Positions 47,230 to 57,228 of a stretch of DNA of 64,000 nucleotides are shown one piece after another (position 1 is the first letter of the stretch; each line of letters opens with the position of its first letter). The stretch is from Cellulomonas sp. (GTDB lineage Bacteria; Actinomycetota; Actinomycetes; Actinomycetales; Cellulomonadaceae), in NCBI RefSeq assembly GCF_015234515.1, contig NZ_JADGMY010000001.1, forward strand, positions 1 through 64,000, given 5' to 3'. Position numbers and translations under genes: made by a program. The notes beneath the pieces were generated by a model, which had not been told where the DNA came from, did no database searches, and saw only the letters and a program-made list of their open reading frames with translations.

Positions 47230-49962
47230 TCAGCGCTTGGCCGGGGCCTTCTTGCGGGTCGTCGCCGGCTTGCGCGCCGTCGTGCGCTTCTTCGCCGGCC
47301 CGGCCGCGCGCTTCTCCGCCAGCAGCTCGACCGCCTGCTCGGGCGTGATCGACTCCGGGGTGACGTCGCGCGGCAACGTGCGGTTGGTCTCGCCGTCGGT
47401 CACGTACGCGCCGAAGCGGCCGTCCTTGACGACGATCGGCTTGCCGCTCGTCGGGTCGGCACCGAGCTCGCGCAGCGGGGGCGTCGCGGTCTGGCCACGG
47501 CCGCGCTTGGGCTGCGCGTAGATCGCGAGCGCCTCCTCGAGCGTGATGTCGAAGAGCTGCTCCTCCGAGGCGAGCGTCCGCGAGTCCGTGCCCTTCTTCA
47601 GGTATGGGCCGTAGCGGCCGTTCTGCGCGGTGATCTCGGCACCCGACTCGGGGTCGACGCCGACCACCCGCGGCAGCGAGAGCAGCCGCAGCGCGTCGTC
47701 GAGGGTGATGGTGGACAACGACATCGACTTGAAGAGGGAGCCCGTCCGCGGCTTCGGCGCGGCCGCCAGCGCCTTCTTGCGCGCGGCGGCGGACAGGCCC
47801 GGGTCGAGCTCGGGCTCCGGCAGCACCTCGGTGACGTAGGGGCCGTACCGGCCGTTGCGCGCGACGATCTGCGTCCCCGTCGACGGGTCGGTGCCGAGCA
47901 CCTTGTCGCCGTCCGGCATGGTCTCGAGGAGCTCGCGCGCCTTCTCGACCGTCAGCTCGTCCGGTGCCATGTCCTCGGGGACCGAGGAGCGGCGCGGCTC
48001 GTCGTCCGGGCCCTCCCCCGGCGCCTCGAGGTACGGCCCGTAGCGCCCGACGCGCAGCGTGATGCCGTCGCCGATGTCGATCGAGTTGACCTCGCGCGCG
48101 TCGATCTCGCCGAGGTTGTCGACGAGGCCACGCAGGCCGCCGGTGGTCACCGACTCCGACCGGTCACCGAAGTAGAACTCCGTCAACCAGTCGACGCGAC
48201 CCCGCTGACCTGCGGCGATGGCGTCGAGACCCTCCTCCATGCCGGCCGTGAACCCGTAGTCCACGAGCCGGTCGAAGTTCTCCTCGAGCAGCCGGGTCAC
48301 CGCGAACGCCAGCCACGTCGGCACGAGCGCCTGCCCGCGGTTGGTGACGTACCCGCGGTCCTGGATGACGCCGATGGTCGCGGCGTACGTCGAGGGGCGG
48401 CCGATGCCGCGCTCCTCGAGCGCCTTGACGAGCGACGCCTCGGTGAAGCGGGGCGGCGGGGACGTGCGGTGGCCGTCGGCGGTCAGGTCGGAGCCCGTCA
48501 CCGGGTCGCCCTGCGCCATCTGCGGCAGACGCGCGTCGTCGGACGCACCGGCGGCAGCCGCGCCCTCCGACTCGTCGTAGCGGCCGCGGTCGCGCCCCTC
48601 CTCGTACGCGGCGAGGAACCCGCGGAAGGTGATGACCGTGCCGGACGCGGAGAACACGGTCTCGACCGGCCCGTCCGGCGTCGTCGCGGTGGCCGCGAGG
48701 CGCACGGACGCGGTCTGCCCGCGCGCGTCGGCCATCTGCGAGGCGACCGTGCGCTTCCAGATCAGCTCGTACAGCTTGAACTGGTCGCCGGACAGCTCGC
48801 GCGCGACCTGGGCCGGGGTGCGGAAGTGGTCACCCGCGGGGCGGATGGCCTCGTGCGCCTCCTGCGCCCCCTTGGCCTTCGACGTGTACAGGCGCGGCTT
48901 GTCGGGCACGTACTCCGACCCGTACAGCTCGGCGACCTGGCGGCGCGCGGCGTCGATCGCCTGCGTCGACAGCGCGGGCGAGTCGGTCCGCATGTAGGTG
49001 ATGTAGCCGTTCTCGTACAGCGACTGCGCCGTGCGCATGGCCTGCCGCGAGCTCATGCGCAGCTTGCGGGACGCCTCCTGCTGGAGCGTCGACGTGGTGA
49101 ACGGCGCGGCGGGCCGACGCGTGTAGGGCTTGGTCTCGAGCGACTGGACCGCGAACGCGGCGCCGTCGAGCCCTGCGACGAGCGCGTTCGCACGCGCCTC
49201 GTCGAGCGTCACCGCGTCGCGCGTCTTCAGCGTCCCCCGGTCGTCGAAGTCCCGGCCGCTGGCGACGCGCGCGCCCCCGACGCCCGTCAGGCGAGCCGAG
49301 AACGTCGGCTCGGCGGCGTCGGCCACGGCGAACGTGCCCGTGACGTCCCAGTAGTCGGCGGCGACGAACGCCATGCGCTCGCGCTCCCGCTCGACGACGA
49401 GCCGCGTCGCGACGGACTGCACGCGCCCCGCCGACAGGCCCTGGCGGACCTTGCGCCACAGCACCGGGCTGACCTCGTACCCGTACAGCCGGTCGAGGAT
49501 GCGGCGGGTCTCCTGCGCGTCGACGAGCCGCTCGTCCAGCTCGCGCGTGTTCTCCAGGGCCCGGGTGATCGCCTCACGCGTGATCTCGTGGAACACCATG
49601 CGCTTGACCGGGATCTTGGGCTTCAGCTCGGCCAGCAGGTGCCACGCGATGGCCTCGCCCTCGCGGTCCTCATCGGTGGCGAGGTAGAGCTCGTCGGACT
49701 CCTTGAGGAGCTTCTTGAGCTCGGCGACCTTCTTCTTCTTGTCCGCGTCGACGACGTAGTACGGGACGAACCCGTTCTCCACGTCGACCGCGAACTTGCC
49801 GTACGGGCCCTTCTTCATGTCCGCGGGCAGCTCGGAGGGCTGGGGGAGGTCGCGGATGTGCCCGACGGACGCCTCTACGTCGTACCCCTCGCCGAGGTAC
49901 CCGGCGATCGTGCGCGCCTTCGCGGGTGACTCCACGATGACGAGCTTGCGACCTGCAGACAT
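47230..49962 (-). CDS. topA: DNA topoisomerase I
   Basis: 910 residues; GGAAGG lies about 10 bases before the ATG. It begins RKLVIVESPAKARTIAGYLG (TOPRIM), with the acidic TDEDREGEAIAWHLL. The active-site region YENGYITYMRTDSPALS carries the catalytic tyrosine; RVQSVATRLVVERERER is the conserved type IA segment. The C-terminal part has repeated topoisomerase C-like modules (KDGRFGAYVTDGETN, NGRYGPYVTE) and a Lys/Arg-rich tail (KKRTTARKPATTRKKAP), as in other actinobacterial TopA. It relaxes negative supercoils. A PAP2 gene lies upstream on the same strand. Confidence 0.97.
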   Translation of the reverse strand: MSAGRKLVIVESPAKARTIAGYLGEGYDVEASVGHIRDLPQPSELPADMKKGPYGKFAVDVENGFVPYYVVDADKKKKVAELKKLLKESDELYLATDEDREGEAIAWHLLAELKPKIPVKRMVFHEITREAITRALENTRELDERLVDAQETRRILDRLYGYEVSPVLWRKVRQGLSAGRVQSVATRLVVERERERMAFVAADYWDVTGTFAVADAAEPTFSARLTGVGGARVASGRDFDDRGTLKTRDAVTLDEARANALVAGLDGAAFAVQSLETKPYTRRPAAPFTTSTLQQEASRKLRMSSRQAMRTAQSLYENGYITYMRTDSPALSTQAIDAARRQVAELYGSEYVPDKPRLYTSKAKGAQEAHEAIRPAGDHFRTPAQVARELSGDQFKLYELIWKRTVASQMADARGQTASVRLAATATTPDGPVETVFSASGTVITFRGFLAAYEEGRDRGRYDESEGAAAAGASDDARLPQMAQGDPVTGSDLTADGHRTSPPPRFTEASLVKALEERGIGRPSTYAATIGVIQDRGYVTNRGQALVPTWLAFAVTRLLEENFDRLVDYGFTAGMEEGLDAIAAGQRGRVDWLTEFYFGDRSESVTTGGLRGLVDNLGEIDAREVNSIDIGDGITLRVGRYGPYLEAPGEGPDDEPRRSSVPEDMAPDELTVEKARELLETMPDGDKVLGTDPSTGTQIVARNGRYGPYVTEVLPEPELDPGLSAAARKKALAAAPKPRTGSLFKSMSLSTITLDDALRLLSLPRVVGVDPESGAEITAQNGRYGPYLKKGTDSRTLASEEQLFDITLEEALAIYAQPKRGRGQTATPPLRELGADPTSGKPIVVKDGRFGAYVTDGETNRTLPRDVTPESITPEQAVELLAEKRAAGPAKKRTTARKPATTRKKAPAKR

Positions 49963-50077
49963 CTGACCGGCCTTCCGTGCCGTGGGCTGTGGGCTGTGTG
50001 TGACGACGACGTCGTGGCGAGCGCGGCGCCCCACGACGGCTTGGACCCCACTTCCGAGGGGACTCTACGTCCTGGCG

Positions 50078-51040
50078 TCAAACCGGCGCGGACGGCGTCT
50101 CGTCCCGCGAACCGGCCGCGTGCCGCAGCAGGAGCATGAGGGCGAAGGTGAGGCTGCACGCCGCGACGACGCTCGCGACACCCCCACCGTAAGCCAGGAG
50201 CTCACCCTCGCGGCCCGCCGTGCCGGCGCGGTTGGCCCAGGTGCGCGCCAGCAGCGCGCCCGCCGCGACCCCCGCTCCCAGGCCCACGACCGCCATCGCG
50301 AGCGCCGTCCGCCGCGTGCGGACCCACGACCGGTCCGCCGGGTCGACGCGCCGCAGCGTGGCCGTCGCCGTCCCGGTCGGCCCGCGCCGCGCCGCCATGG
50401 CGCCGCACACGAGCGCCGTCCAGCACAGCACGACGAGCGTGGCGGCGACGACGTCGGACGGCCGGTGCCACTGCCCGACGAGCGTCGAGATCCCCGTCAG
50501 TGCGGTGTACCCGCCGCCGAGCACCGCGACCAGGGGACGCGCGCGTGGTGGTGCGACGAGCAGGAGCGCTGCCGCCACGGACCCCGCAGCCGTGGTGTGG
50601 CCGCTGGGCAGCGTGTTGCCGTAGTCCGCGCCGACGCCGAGCACCGGCCGCTCGAGGACCCACTCCTTGCAGATCTTGGTGGTGAGGTTGGCGCCGCCGA
50701 CGAGGACCGCGACCTGGACCGCGAGGGACAGGCGGCGCCGTGCGAGCGCCACGGCCGCCGCAGCGAGCAGCCCACCGGCGACGAACCCCACGGACACGAC
50801 GTCGAGCAGCGGCGAGGCGAGGCGCCACAGGTGCCCCTGCCCGATGGCCGCACCGTCGAGCGCCGCGTCCTCCACGCGCTGCCCGGCCCACGTGTCGACG
50901 AACACCCGCCACAGCAGCACCACACCGACGGCGCAGGCGACGGCCACGGCCGCGCAGGCGAGCACGACCCCACCCCGCGCACGCGCTCGACGGGGCGCGG
51001 GCGGATCCGGGTCGACCGGGACGGAGAGGCCCTCGTGCAC
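50078..51040 (-). CDS. PAP2 family membrane phosphatase
   Basis: About 320 residues with several membrane segments. The three lipid-phosphatase motifs are present: KEWVLERP (motif 1, K-x6-RP), PSGHTTAAG (motif 2, PSGH) and GQWHRPSDVVAA (motif 3, with the catalytic His and Asp). Family members hydrolyse phosphatidic acid, undecaprenyl pyrophosphate or related lipids. Fused hydrophobic segments extend to the C-terminus. The GTG at 51040 is 6 bases after TACCGT on the minus strand; GTG codons at 51046 and further upstream are alternatives. Located 116 bases upstream of topA; divergent from the response regulator. Confidence 0.85.
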   Translation of the reverse strand: MHEGLSVPVDPDPPAPRRARARGGVVLACAAVAVACAVGVVLLWRVFVDTWAGQRVEDAALDGAAIGQGHLWRLASPLLDVVSVGFVAGGLLAAAAVALARRRLSLAVQVAVLVGGANLTTKICKEWVLERPVLGVGADYGNTLPSGHTTAAGSVAAALLLVAPPRARPLVAVLGGGYTALTGISTLVGQWHRPSDVVAATLVVLCWTALVCGAMAARRGPTGTATATLRRVDPADRSWVRTRRTALAMAVVGLGAGVAAGALLARTWANRAGTAGREGELLAYGGGVASVVAACSLTFALMLLLRHAAGSRDETPSAPV

Positions 51041-51046
51041 CGTCAC

Positions 51047-51052
51047 ACGGTA
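51047..51052 (-). promoter_or_regulatory. Putative -10 element TACCGT (leaderless) of the PAP2 gene
   Basis: TACCGT on the minus strand, 6 bases before the GTG at 51040. Confidence 0.4.
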
Positions 51053-51140
51053 GGGCACCCGCCGGGCGATCCGAACCGTTCCCAGCGCACTCACAGGCAC
51101 GCTCCAGCACCACCCCAGGGCGGGTGGCCAGCATTCCCCC

Positions 51141-51893
51141 ATGTCGACGACAGCACCCGCCCGGCCCACGTCGCGCCGGCCCGAGCCCCTCACCCGCCCC
51201 GACGGCAGCCCGCTGCGGGTCCTCGTCGTCGACGACGAGGCGCGGCTCGGTGAGCTGTTGTGCACCGCGCTGCGCCACGAGGGCGCGCACGTCAGGCACG
51301 CGCCGTCGGGCGGGGCCGCGATCGAGCAGGCGCGGACGCTGGACCCGGACGTCGTCCTGCTCGACGTGACGCTGCCGGACCTGTCCGGCCAGGACGTGCT
51401 GCGCCGCCTGCGCGCGACCCACCCGCACGTGCCCGTCCTGCTCCTGACGGGCCCTGACGACGGCGAGCAGGGACCCAGGGGCCTGACCACCGGCGACGAC
51501 GACTACGTCACCAAGCCGTTCGGCGTCGAGGAGGTCGTCGCACGGCTGCGGGGCGTGGCACGGCGCGCGGGCGCCGTCGGGCAGCGCGCGGACGCGGTGC
51601 TCGTCGTCGGGGACCTGCGGCTGGACGAGGACAGCCACGAGGTGTGGCGGGGCGACGACGCGATCCGTCTCACCGCGACCGAGTTCGAGCTCCTGCGGTA
51701 CCTCATGCGCAACCCCCGCCGCGCCCTGAGCAAGGCGCAGATCCTCGACCGGGTGTGGCAGTACGACTTCGGGGGGCAGGCGAACATCGTCGAGCTGTAC
51801 GTGTCGTACCTGCGACGCAAGATCGACAAGGGCCGTGAGCCCATGCTGCACACGGTGCGAGGCGTCGGGTACGTGCTGCGGCCGGCGTCGTGA
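51141..51893 (+). CDS. OmpR-family response regulator (orphan)
   Basis: 250 residues. The receiver domain has LRVLVVDDEARLGELL, the phospho-acceptor Asp in VVLLDVTLPDLSG and a Lys in DDYVTKPFG. The winged-helix Trans_reg_C domain follows: IRLTATEFELLRYLMRNPRR, SKAQILDRVWQYDFGGQANIVELYVSYLRRKID and VRGVGYVLR. The next gene is a divergent-strand membrane protein, and no histidine kinase is adjacent, so its partner must be elsewhere. An extended N-terminus of about 25 residues precedes the receiver. The target is unknown; the divergent PAP2 gene shares its promoter region. Confidence 0.92.
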   Translation: MSTTAPARPTSRRPEPLTRPDGSPLRVLVVDDEARLGELLCTALRHEGAHVRHAPSGGAAIEQARTLDPDVVLLDVTLPDLSGQDVLRRLRATHPHVPVLLLTGPDDGEQGPRGLTTGDDDYVTKPFGVEEVVARLRGVARRAGAVGQRADAVLVVGDLRLDEDSHEVWRGDDAIRLTATEFELLRYLMRNPRRALSKAQILDRVWQYDFGGQANIVELYVSYLRRKIDKGREPMLHTVRGVGYVLRPAS

Positions 51894-51915
51894 GCCGCCG
51901 GCGGCACGGACCGCG

Positions 51916-52704
51916 CTACAGGCCGTACGCCAGGTAGGCGTCGAGCACGTCCGCGAGGGGCGCCGTCAGCTGGAACACGCCGGTGCCGTTCTGCCACACC
52001 GCGACGCCTGTGCCGTCGCCCGCGTCGAGCACCGTGAACGTGCCGACCGGCTCGCCCCCGACGACGACCTCGCCGGTCTGCGGCAGGTCGACGTCGACGT
52101 CGGCGGACTCCGTCGACGTGGGGGCGCCGGTGTCCGGCGCGGCCGCGGGCAGCGTCGAGACGATCTGCTCCAGCAGGGCGGTGGCGTCCTGCGGCGTCTC
52201 GAGCTGCGCCGCACGCACGGTGAGGGTGCTCCCGTCGCCGTCGGTGAACGTCTCGGTGTACGCCTCGAGCGCGCCCGCACCGATCCGCTCGGCGTCCTCC
52301 TGCGAGGACTCGAGCGCGTACTGCAGGACCGTGGTGGGCAGCGCCGTCGCGAACGCGCTGGTCGCGGCGCGGGCCACGGGTTCGACGCCGGGCGTCGGGG
52401 GTGGCAGCAGGACGGTCGACGCGGCCGGGGCCGGCGCGGCGTCGTCGGCTCCGCCGCGGGCGACGAGGACACCGACCACGACGCCCACGAGCACCAGGGC
52501 TGCCACGCCGATCGCCACGGGCACGAGCCATGCGGGACGACCGCCGTCGTTCCCCGCGCCGTGGGCGGTGCCGGGGTCGACCTGCTCGGTCGCACCGCTC
52601 GCGACGGGCCCGGACACGCCGTGCGGGGTCACCGCGGGTCGGTGCGTCGGTCCGGTGGCCCCGGGTCGCTGCTCGGGCTCGCCGGGTCGTCCCAGGTCGC
52701 TCAT
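51916..52704 (-). CDS. Hypothetical membrane protein, single transmembrane helix
   Basis: 262 residues from the ATG at 52704, which has AGGGGG 9 bases upstream; an ATG three codons earlier sits on that site and is less likely. A Pro/Gly-rich cytoplasmic N-terminus of about 55 residues precedes one transmembrane helix (WLVPVAIGVAALVLVGVVVGVLV). The outer region of about 180 residues (VLQYALESSQEDAERIGAGA, TGTFTVLDAGDGTGVAVWQN) resembles no named family. The last residues form a beta-rich domain. It lies between the response regulator and radA, convergent with the regulator. Confidence 0.65.
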   Translation of the reverse strand: MSDLGRPGEPEQRPGATGPTHRPAVTPHGVSGPVASGATEQVDPGTAHGAGNDGGRPAWLVPVAIGVAALVLVGVVVGVLVARGGADDAAPAPAASTVLLPPPTPGVEPVARAATSAFATALPTTVLQYALESSQEDAERIGAGALEAYTETFTDGDGSTLTVRAAQLETPQDATALLEQIVSTLPAAAPDTGAPTSTESADVDVDLPQTGEVVVGGEPVGTFTVLDAGDGTGVAVWQNGTGVFQLTAPLADVLDAYLAYGL

Positions 52705-52813
52705 GGTGGGCATCCCCCTCGTGTCGCACGGCCGGCTGCTGCCGGGCCACCGGGCAGCCTACCGAGCGCCCGCCCGCCGGGGCGGCGCGGCACGGCTTGT
52801 CGGTGGGGCCACG

Positions 52814-52819
52814 TACGGT
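52814..52819 (+). promoter_or_regulatory. Putative -10 element TACGGT (leaderless) of radA
   Basis: TACGGT, 7 bases before the GTG at 52827. Confidence 0.5.
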
Positions 52820-52826
52820 GCGGGAC

Positions 52827-54248
52827 GTGAGCCAGACGACGACACGCCGTGCCCGCGCCGGGGGCGAGCGCCCCACCGAGCGTCCCGGCTTCCGCTGCAC
52901 CGAGTGCGGCTGGACGACGACCAAGTGGGTCGGGCGGTGCGGTGAGTGCCAGGAGTGGGGCTGCGTCGTCGAGGACGCGGGGCCGGGGTCCGGTGGCCCG
53001 CGGACGGTCGCGGTCGCCCCGACGCGCAACCCCGCGCGCCCCATCGAGGACATCGACGTGGCTGCGGCGGCCGCCCGGCCGACGGGCGTCGACGAGCTCG
53101 ACCGCGTGCTGGGCGGCGGGCTCGTGCCCGGGGCCGTGGTGCTGCTGGCGGGCGAGCCGGGCGTCGGCAAGTCGACGCTGCTCCTGGACGTGGCCGCACG
53201 CGCGGCCCGTACCGGCAGGCGCGTGCTCTACGTGACCGGGGAGGAGTCGGCCGCGCAGGTCCGGCTGCGTGCGGGCCGCATCCACGCGCTCGCGCCGACG
53301 CTCCTGCTGGCGGCGGAGACGGACCTCGGCACGGTGCTGGGTCACATCGAGAGCGTGGACCCGGACCTGCTGGTCCTCGACTCGGTCCAGACGTTCACGT
53401 CCGCCCAGGTGGAGGGGACGCCCGGTGGGGTCTCGCAGGTGCGGGAGGTCACGGCCGCGCTCATCACCGCCGCGAAGTCCCGGGCGCTGCCCGTCGTGCT
53501 CGTCGGGCACGTCACCAAGGACGGGTCGGTCGCGGGGCCGCGCACCCTCGAGCACCTCGTCGACGTCGTCTGCCAGTTCGAGGGCGAGCGCCACTCGCGG
53601 CTGCGGCTGCTGCGCGCCACCAAGAACCGGTACGGGCCCACGGACGAGGTCGGCTGCTTCGACCTGTCCGAGCACGGCATCGTGGGGCTGGCCGACCCCT
53701 CGGGTCTCTTCACCTCACGCCTGGTCAGCGACGTGCCGGGCACCTGCCTGACCGTGACCCTCGAAGGGCGGCGCCCGCTCGCCGCCGAGGTGCAGGCCCT
53801 CGTGGCACCGAGCGTCGTGCCCAACCCCCGCCGGACGACCAGCGGCGTCGACGGCAGCAGGCTGGCGATGGTCCTGGCCGTGCTGCAGCGCCGGCTCGGC
53901 GCCCGCCTCGCCGACCAGGACGTGTACGTCTCGACCGTCGGCGGCGCGCGCGTCGTCGAGCCCGCCGCGGACCTCGCGCTGGCGCTCGCCGCGGTCAGCG
54001 GCCGCGAGAACGTCGCCGTGCACGCCGGGCTGGTCGCCGTCGGCGAGGTCGGGCTCGCCGGGGAGATCCGCTCGGTCCCGGGCGTGGGCCGGCGCCTGGC
54101 CGAGGCGGCGCGCCTGGGCTGCACGCGCGCGGTCGTGCCTGCCGGCACGCTGAGCGAGGTGACGGTGCCCGACGGCCTGCGGGTCGTCGAGGCACCCGAC
54201 CTGGCGGCTGCCGTCCTGGCGGGTCTGGCTCCGTCGGGCGACGCGTGA
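52827..54248 (+). CDS. radA: DNA repair protein RadA
   Basis: 473 residues from GTG. The N-terminal zinc finger is [20 protein letters not shown]. The RecA-like domain follows with Walker [13 protein letters not shown] and [11 protein letters not shown], which contains the RadA-specific KNRFG motif with Tyr for Phe. The C-terminal Lon-like domain closes with [17 protein letters not shown]. RadA is a helicase-like ATPase that extends strand exchange in recombination and removes branched intermediates. disA begins 44 bases downstream. The start is supported by a TACGGT hexamer 7 bases upstream. Confidence 0.95.
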   Translation: MSQTTTRRARAGGERPTERPGFRCTECGWTTTKWVGRCGECQEWGCVVEDAGPGSGGPRTVAVAPTRNPARPIEDIDVAAAAARPTGVDELDRVLGGGLVPGAVVLLAGEPGVGKSTLLLDVAARAARTGRRVLYVTGEESAAQVRLRAGRIHALAPTLLLAAETDLGTVLGHIESVDPDLLVLDSVQTFTSAQVEGTPGGVSQVREVTAALITAAKSRALPVVLVGHVTKDGSVAGPRTLEHLVDVVCQFEGERHSRLRLLRATKNRYGPTDEVGCFDLSEHGIVGLADPSGLFTSRLVSDVPGTCLTVTLEGRRPLAAEVQALVAPSVVPNPRRTTSGVDGSRLAMVLAVLQRRLGARLADQDVYVSTVGGARVVEPAADLALALAAVSGRENVAVHAGLVAVGEVGLAGEIRSVPGVGRRLAEAARLGCTRAVVPAGTLSEVTVPDGLRVVEAPDLAAAVLAGLAPSGDA

Positions 54249-54280
54249 GTGGCGGCTCGGACAACGCGTCGCGCCACCGA

Positions 54281-54286
54281 TACGAT
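54281..54286 (+). promoter_or_regulatory. Putative -10 element TACGAT (leaderless) of disA
   Basis: TACGAT, 6 bases before the GTG at 54293, in the 44-base radA-disA gap. It suggests disA can be transcribed independently. Confidence 0.5.
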
Positions 54287-54292
54287 TCGTCG

Positions 54293-55369
54293 GTGCCCCA
54301 TCCGCACCATCACGATGACCTGCTGAGGTCGACGCTCTTCGCCGTCGCGCCCGGATCCGCGCTGCGCGACGGCCTCGAGCGGATCCTGCGCGGCCGGACC
54401 GGCGCGCTCATCGTGCTCGGCATGGACGCCACCGTCGAGTCGCTGTGCTCCGGCGGGTTCGTGCTCGACGTCGAGTTCTCCGCCACCCGCCTGCGCGAGC
54501 TCGCGAAGATGGACGGTGCCGTCGTCATCGACCCCGTCCGCGACCGGATCGTCCGGGCGGCCGTGCAGCTGCTGCCCGACCCCACGATCGAGACGACCGA
54601 GTCGGGCACCCGGCACCGCACCGCCGAGCGCGTCGCCAAGCAGACCGGCCTGCCCGTCATCTCGGTGTCCGCCTCCATGCGGATCGTCGCGCTGTACGTC
54701 GGCGAGCAGCGGTACGTGCTCGAGGACTCCACGACGATCCTGTCGCGCGCCAACCAGGCGCTCGCGACGCTCGAGCGGTACAAGGCGCGTCTCGACGAGG
54801 TCAGCGGCACGCTGTCGGCTCTCGAGATCGAGGACCTCGTCACGGTCCGTGACGTGTCCGCCGTCGTGCAGCGTCTGGAGATGGTGCGCCGGATCTCCGA
54901 CGAGATCGCCGGCTACGTCGTCGAGCTCGGCACCGACGGCCGGCTGCTGACCCTCCAGCTCGACGAGCTCGTGGGCGGCGTCGGGACCGAGCGCGAGCTC
55001 GTCATCCGTGACTACGTCGACACCTCACGCCGCACGGTCGAGGCGGTCCCCGAGGCGCTGGGCGAGCTCGACTCCACCCAGCTGCTCGACATCTCGCACA
55101 TCGCACGCGTGCTCGGGCTGCCCGGTGGCGGCGAGGAGCTCGACGCCGCCGTCGGACCGCGCGGCTACCGCCTGCTCTCGAAGGTGCCGCGCCTGCCCGG
55201 TCCGGTCGTGGACCGGCTCGTCGGGCACTTCGGCGGCCTGCAGAAGCTGCTCGCCGCGACGATCGACGACCTCATGACCGTCGAGGGCGTGGGCGAGCAG
55301 CGCGCGCGCTCGGTGCGCGAGGGGCTGTCCCGGCTCGCGGAGTCGAGCATCCTCGAGCGGTACGTCTGA
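54293..55369 (+). CDS. disA: DNA integrity scanning diadenylate cyclase DisA
   Basis: 358 residues. The N-terminal DAC domain contains [21 protein letters not shown], the catalytic [14 protein letters not shown] (DGA motif) and [18 protein letters not shown] (RHR motif). Linker helices follow, and the C-terminal RuvA-like helix-hairpin-helix domain includes [19 protein letters not shown]. DisA makes cyclic di-AMP from two ATP while scanning DNA, and stops at damage or branched DNA. Pairing with radA is a common actinobacterial and Firmicutes arrangement. No c-di-AMP riboswitch was found upstream of the NlpC/P60 gene. Confidence 0.96.
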   Translation: MPHPHHHDDLLRSTLFAVAPGSALRDGLERILRGRTGALIVLGMDATVESLCSGGFVLDVEFSATRLRELAKMDGAVVIDPVRDRIVRAAVQLLPDPTIETTESGTRHRTAERVAKQTGLPVISVSASMRIVALYVGEQRYVLEDSTTILSRANQALATLERYKARLDEVSGTLSALEIEDLVTVRDVSAVVQRLEMVRRISDEIAGYVVELGTDGRLLTLQLDELVGGVGTERELVIRDYVDTSRRTVEAVPEALGELDSTQLLDISHIARVLGLPGGGEELDAAVGPRGYRLLSKVPRLPGPVVDRLVGHFGGLQKLLAATIDDLMTVEGVGEQRARSVREGLSRLAESSILERYV

Positions 55370-55408
55370 CCGACGGCAGGTCCCACAGGCGGCCGCGTCG
55401 TACCGTCC

Positions 55409-56041
55409 TCAGCCGAGGCCGAACACCGCGGCGGGTGAGGTCGCACCGCCGACGGTCATGGTGACCGAGTACGTCCCCGCGCCCGGCTCCGGCAGGTCCC
55501 CCGGGCAGCCGGCGGCGGACCGCACCCGCGGCCACGCGAGCTGGGTGGCGTCGGACTGCCCCCCCGCCAGCAGGAGCGTGCGCTCGTCGGCGTCCGCCGG
55601 GACGCAGTCGCGGCTCGACCAGACGCGGTCCTCGCCGGACGTGATGACGACCTCGCGCTGACCGTCCCCCGCGTCGACGAGGCACGGCTCGGGGCCCGAG
55701 TTCGTCACCGTGACCTCGAACGAGGGCTCGACGCCGGCGGGGAAGGTCTCCGCACCCGGCGCGACCGCGAGCGCGAGCTGCGTCGGTGCGCACTCGGGGA
55801 CGCCGGCCTCCGCCGGCGGCGACGGCGTCGCGGTCGGCTCGGCGGCCACGGTCGGCTCGTCCTGCGGCGCGGCGTCGGCCCCGCGGCCGGACCACCAGAC
55901 GACGAGCGCGACGATCAGGAGCAGGGGCAGGCCGAGCACGACGAACCGTCGGATCCAGAAGACGTGGGCGGGCGGGCGCGGCGCCGGGGCAGGCCGCGCG
56001 GGCCGGGGTCCGCGGCCCGCCGGGGGCGTCCGGTCGTTCAT
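55409..56041 (-). CDS. Hypothetical membrane-anchored protein (DUF4232-like beta domain)
   Basis: 210 residues; the ATG follows GGAGG. A Pro/Arg-rich cytoplasmic start (PPAGRGPRPARPAPAPRPPA) leads to one transmembrane helix (FVVLGLPLLLIVALVVWW). A Pro/Thr linker and an outer domain of about 130 residues follow, with cysteines in VPECAPTQLALAV, EPCLVDAGDG, SSRDCVPAD and SAAGCPG, suggesting two disulfides. The segment FEVTVTNSGPEPCLVDAG resembles the beta-sandwich of secreted actinobacterial proteins. Divergent from mutY with a 200-base gap that holds no other visible feature. Confidence 0.68.
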   Translation of the reverse strand: MNDRTPPAGRGPRPARPAPAPRPPAHVFWIRRFVVLGLPLLLIVALVVWWSGRGADAAPQDEPTVAAEPTATPSPPAEAGVPECAPTQLALAVAPGAETFPAGVEPSFEVTVTNSGPEPCLVDAGDGQREVVITSGEDRVWSSRDCVPADADERTLLLAGGQSDATQLAWPRVRSAAGCPGDLPEPGAGTYSVTMTVGGATSPAAVFGLG

Positions 56042-56241
56042 GCGGGACCTCCGGGTGGGCGTGGCCGGGTGCCCGGCCGCGCGCACCACGGTACGAGCCC
56101 GACGCCGGGCACGCGACGCACGACGCGCCCGCGCACTGCGTGCCGCCCCGCCGGCCGGGCGGAGCACGGGCACCACGCACCGTTCCCTCCTGGCCGCACG
56201 CGTCGAGTTGGTCGCGGTGACCGGCGACGGCACGATGAGGC

Positions 56242-57228
56242 GTGCCCACCACCCGCCCCGTGTCCCGGCCCGCGCCCGCGCGCGACGACGCACCCGCGCG
56301 GCACGAGACCGGGGGCGCGCCGGACGGCGCGGCCGGCATCCGGCGGGACGTCGTCGCCTGGTTCGACGTGCACGCACGGGACCTGCCGTGGCGGGCGGCG
56401 GACCGGACCGCGTGGGGTGTGCTGGTCAGCGAGGTGATGCTGCAGCAGACGCCCGTGGTGCGGGTGGAGCCGGCGTGGCGCGCGTGGCTGGAGCGGTGGC
56501 CGACACCGGCGGACCTGGCGGCCGCGCCCACTGCCGACGTGCTGCGCGCGTGGGACCGGCTCGGGTACCCGCGGCGTGCGCTGCGGCTGCAGGAGTGCGC
56601 GCGCGTCGTCGTCGAGCGGCACGGCGGCGACCTGCCCGACGACGAGGCCGCGCTGCTCGCGCTGCCGGGCGTCGGCGCGTACACGGCCGCGGCGGTGCGG
56701 GCGTTCGCGTTCGGGCGGCGCTCGGTGGTGCTGGACACCAACGTGCGGCGCGTCCTCGCGCGCCTCGCGGTGGGCGAGGCCCTGCCGTCACCGGCGCAGA
56801 CGGTCGCGGAGACACGGCTCGCCGCCGCGTGGGTCCCGGACGACGCCGCCGCGGCGGCCCGCTGGTCCGCCGCGTCGATGGAGCTCGGTGCACTGGTCTG
56901 CACGGCCCGCGCGCCGCGGTGCGACGCGTGCCCGGTGGCGGACCGGTGCCGCTGGCTCGCGGCGGGACGGCCCGCGGACGTGCACGCGCACCGGCGTCGC
57001 ACGCAGGCGTGGGCCGGCACGGACCGTCAGGTGCGCGGGCGCGTGATGGCGCTGCTGCGCGAGGCGCTGGAGCCGGTCCCCCACGACGCGGTCGCCGCCC
57101 TCTGGCCGGACGCCGCCCAGCTCGCGCGCTGCCTGGACGCGCTCGTCGCCGACGGCCTCGTCGTCCGCGAGGACGCGGCGGGCGACGCCCCGGACCCGGC
57201 CGCGGCGACGTACCGCCTCCCCCGCTGA
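56242..57228 (+). CDS. mutY: A/G-specific adenine glycosylase MutY
   Basis: 328 residues from GTG. The helix-hairpin-helix LPGVGAYTAAAVRAFAFG and the catalytic Asp in VVLDTNVRRVLARL identify a DNA glycosylase. DLPWRAADRTAWGVLVSEVMLQQTPVVRV is the MutY-specific N-terminal segment with catalytic Glu. CTARAPRCDACPVADRC binds the 4Fe-4S cluster. The C-terminal NUDIX-like 8-oxoG recognition domain of E. coli MutY is not evident; the short C-terminal tail (MALLREALEPVPHDAVAALWP) is typical of actinobacterial forms. The enzyme removes adenine mispaired with 8-oxoguanine. It is convergent with argA across a repeat array. Confidence 0.94.
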   Translation: MPTTRPVSRPAPARDDAPARHETGGAPDGAAGIRRDVVAWFDVHARDLPWRAADRTAWGVLVSEVMLQQTPVVRVEPAWRAWLERWPTPADLAAAPTADVLRAWDRLGYPRRALRLQECARVVVERHGGDLPDDEAALLALPGVGAYTAAAVRAFAFGRRSVVLDTNVRRVLARLAVGEALPSPAQTVAETRLAAAWVPDDAAAAARWSAASMELGALVCTARAPRCDACPVADRCRWLAAGRPADVHAHRRRTQAWAGTDRQVRGRVMALLREALEPVPHDAVAALWPDAAQLARCLDALVADGLVVREDAAGDAPDPAAATYRLPR

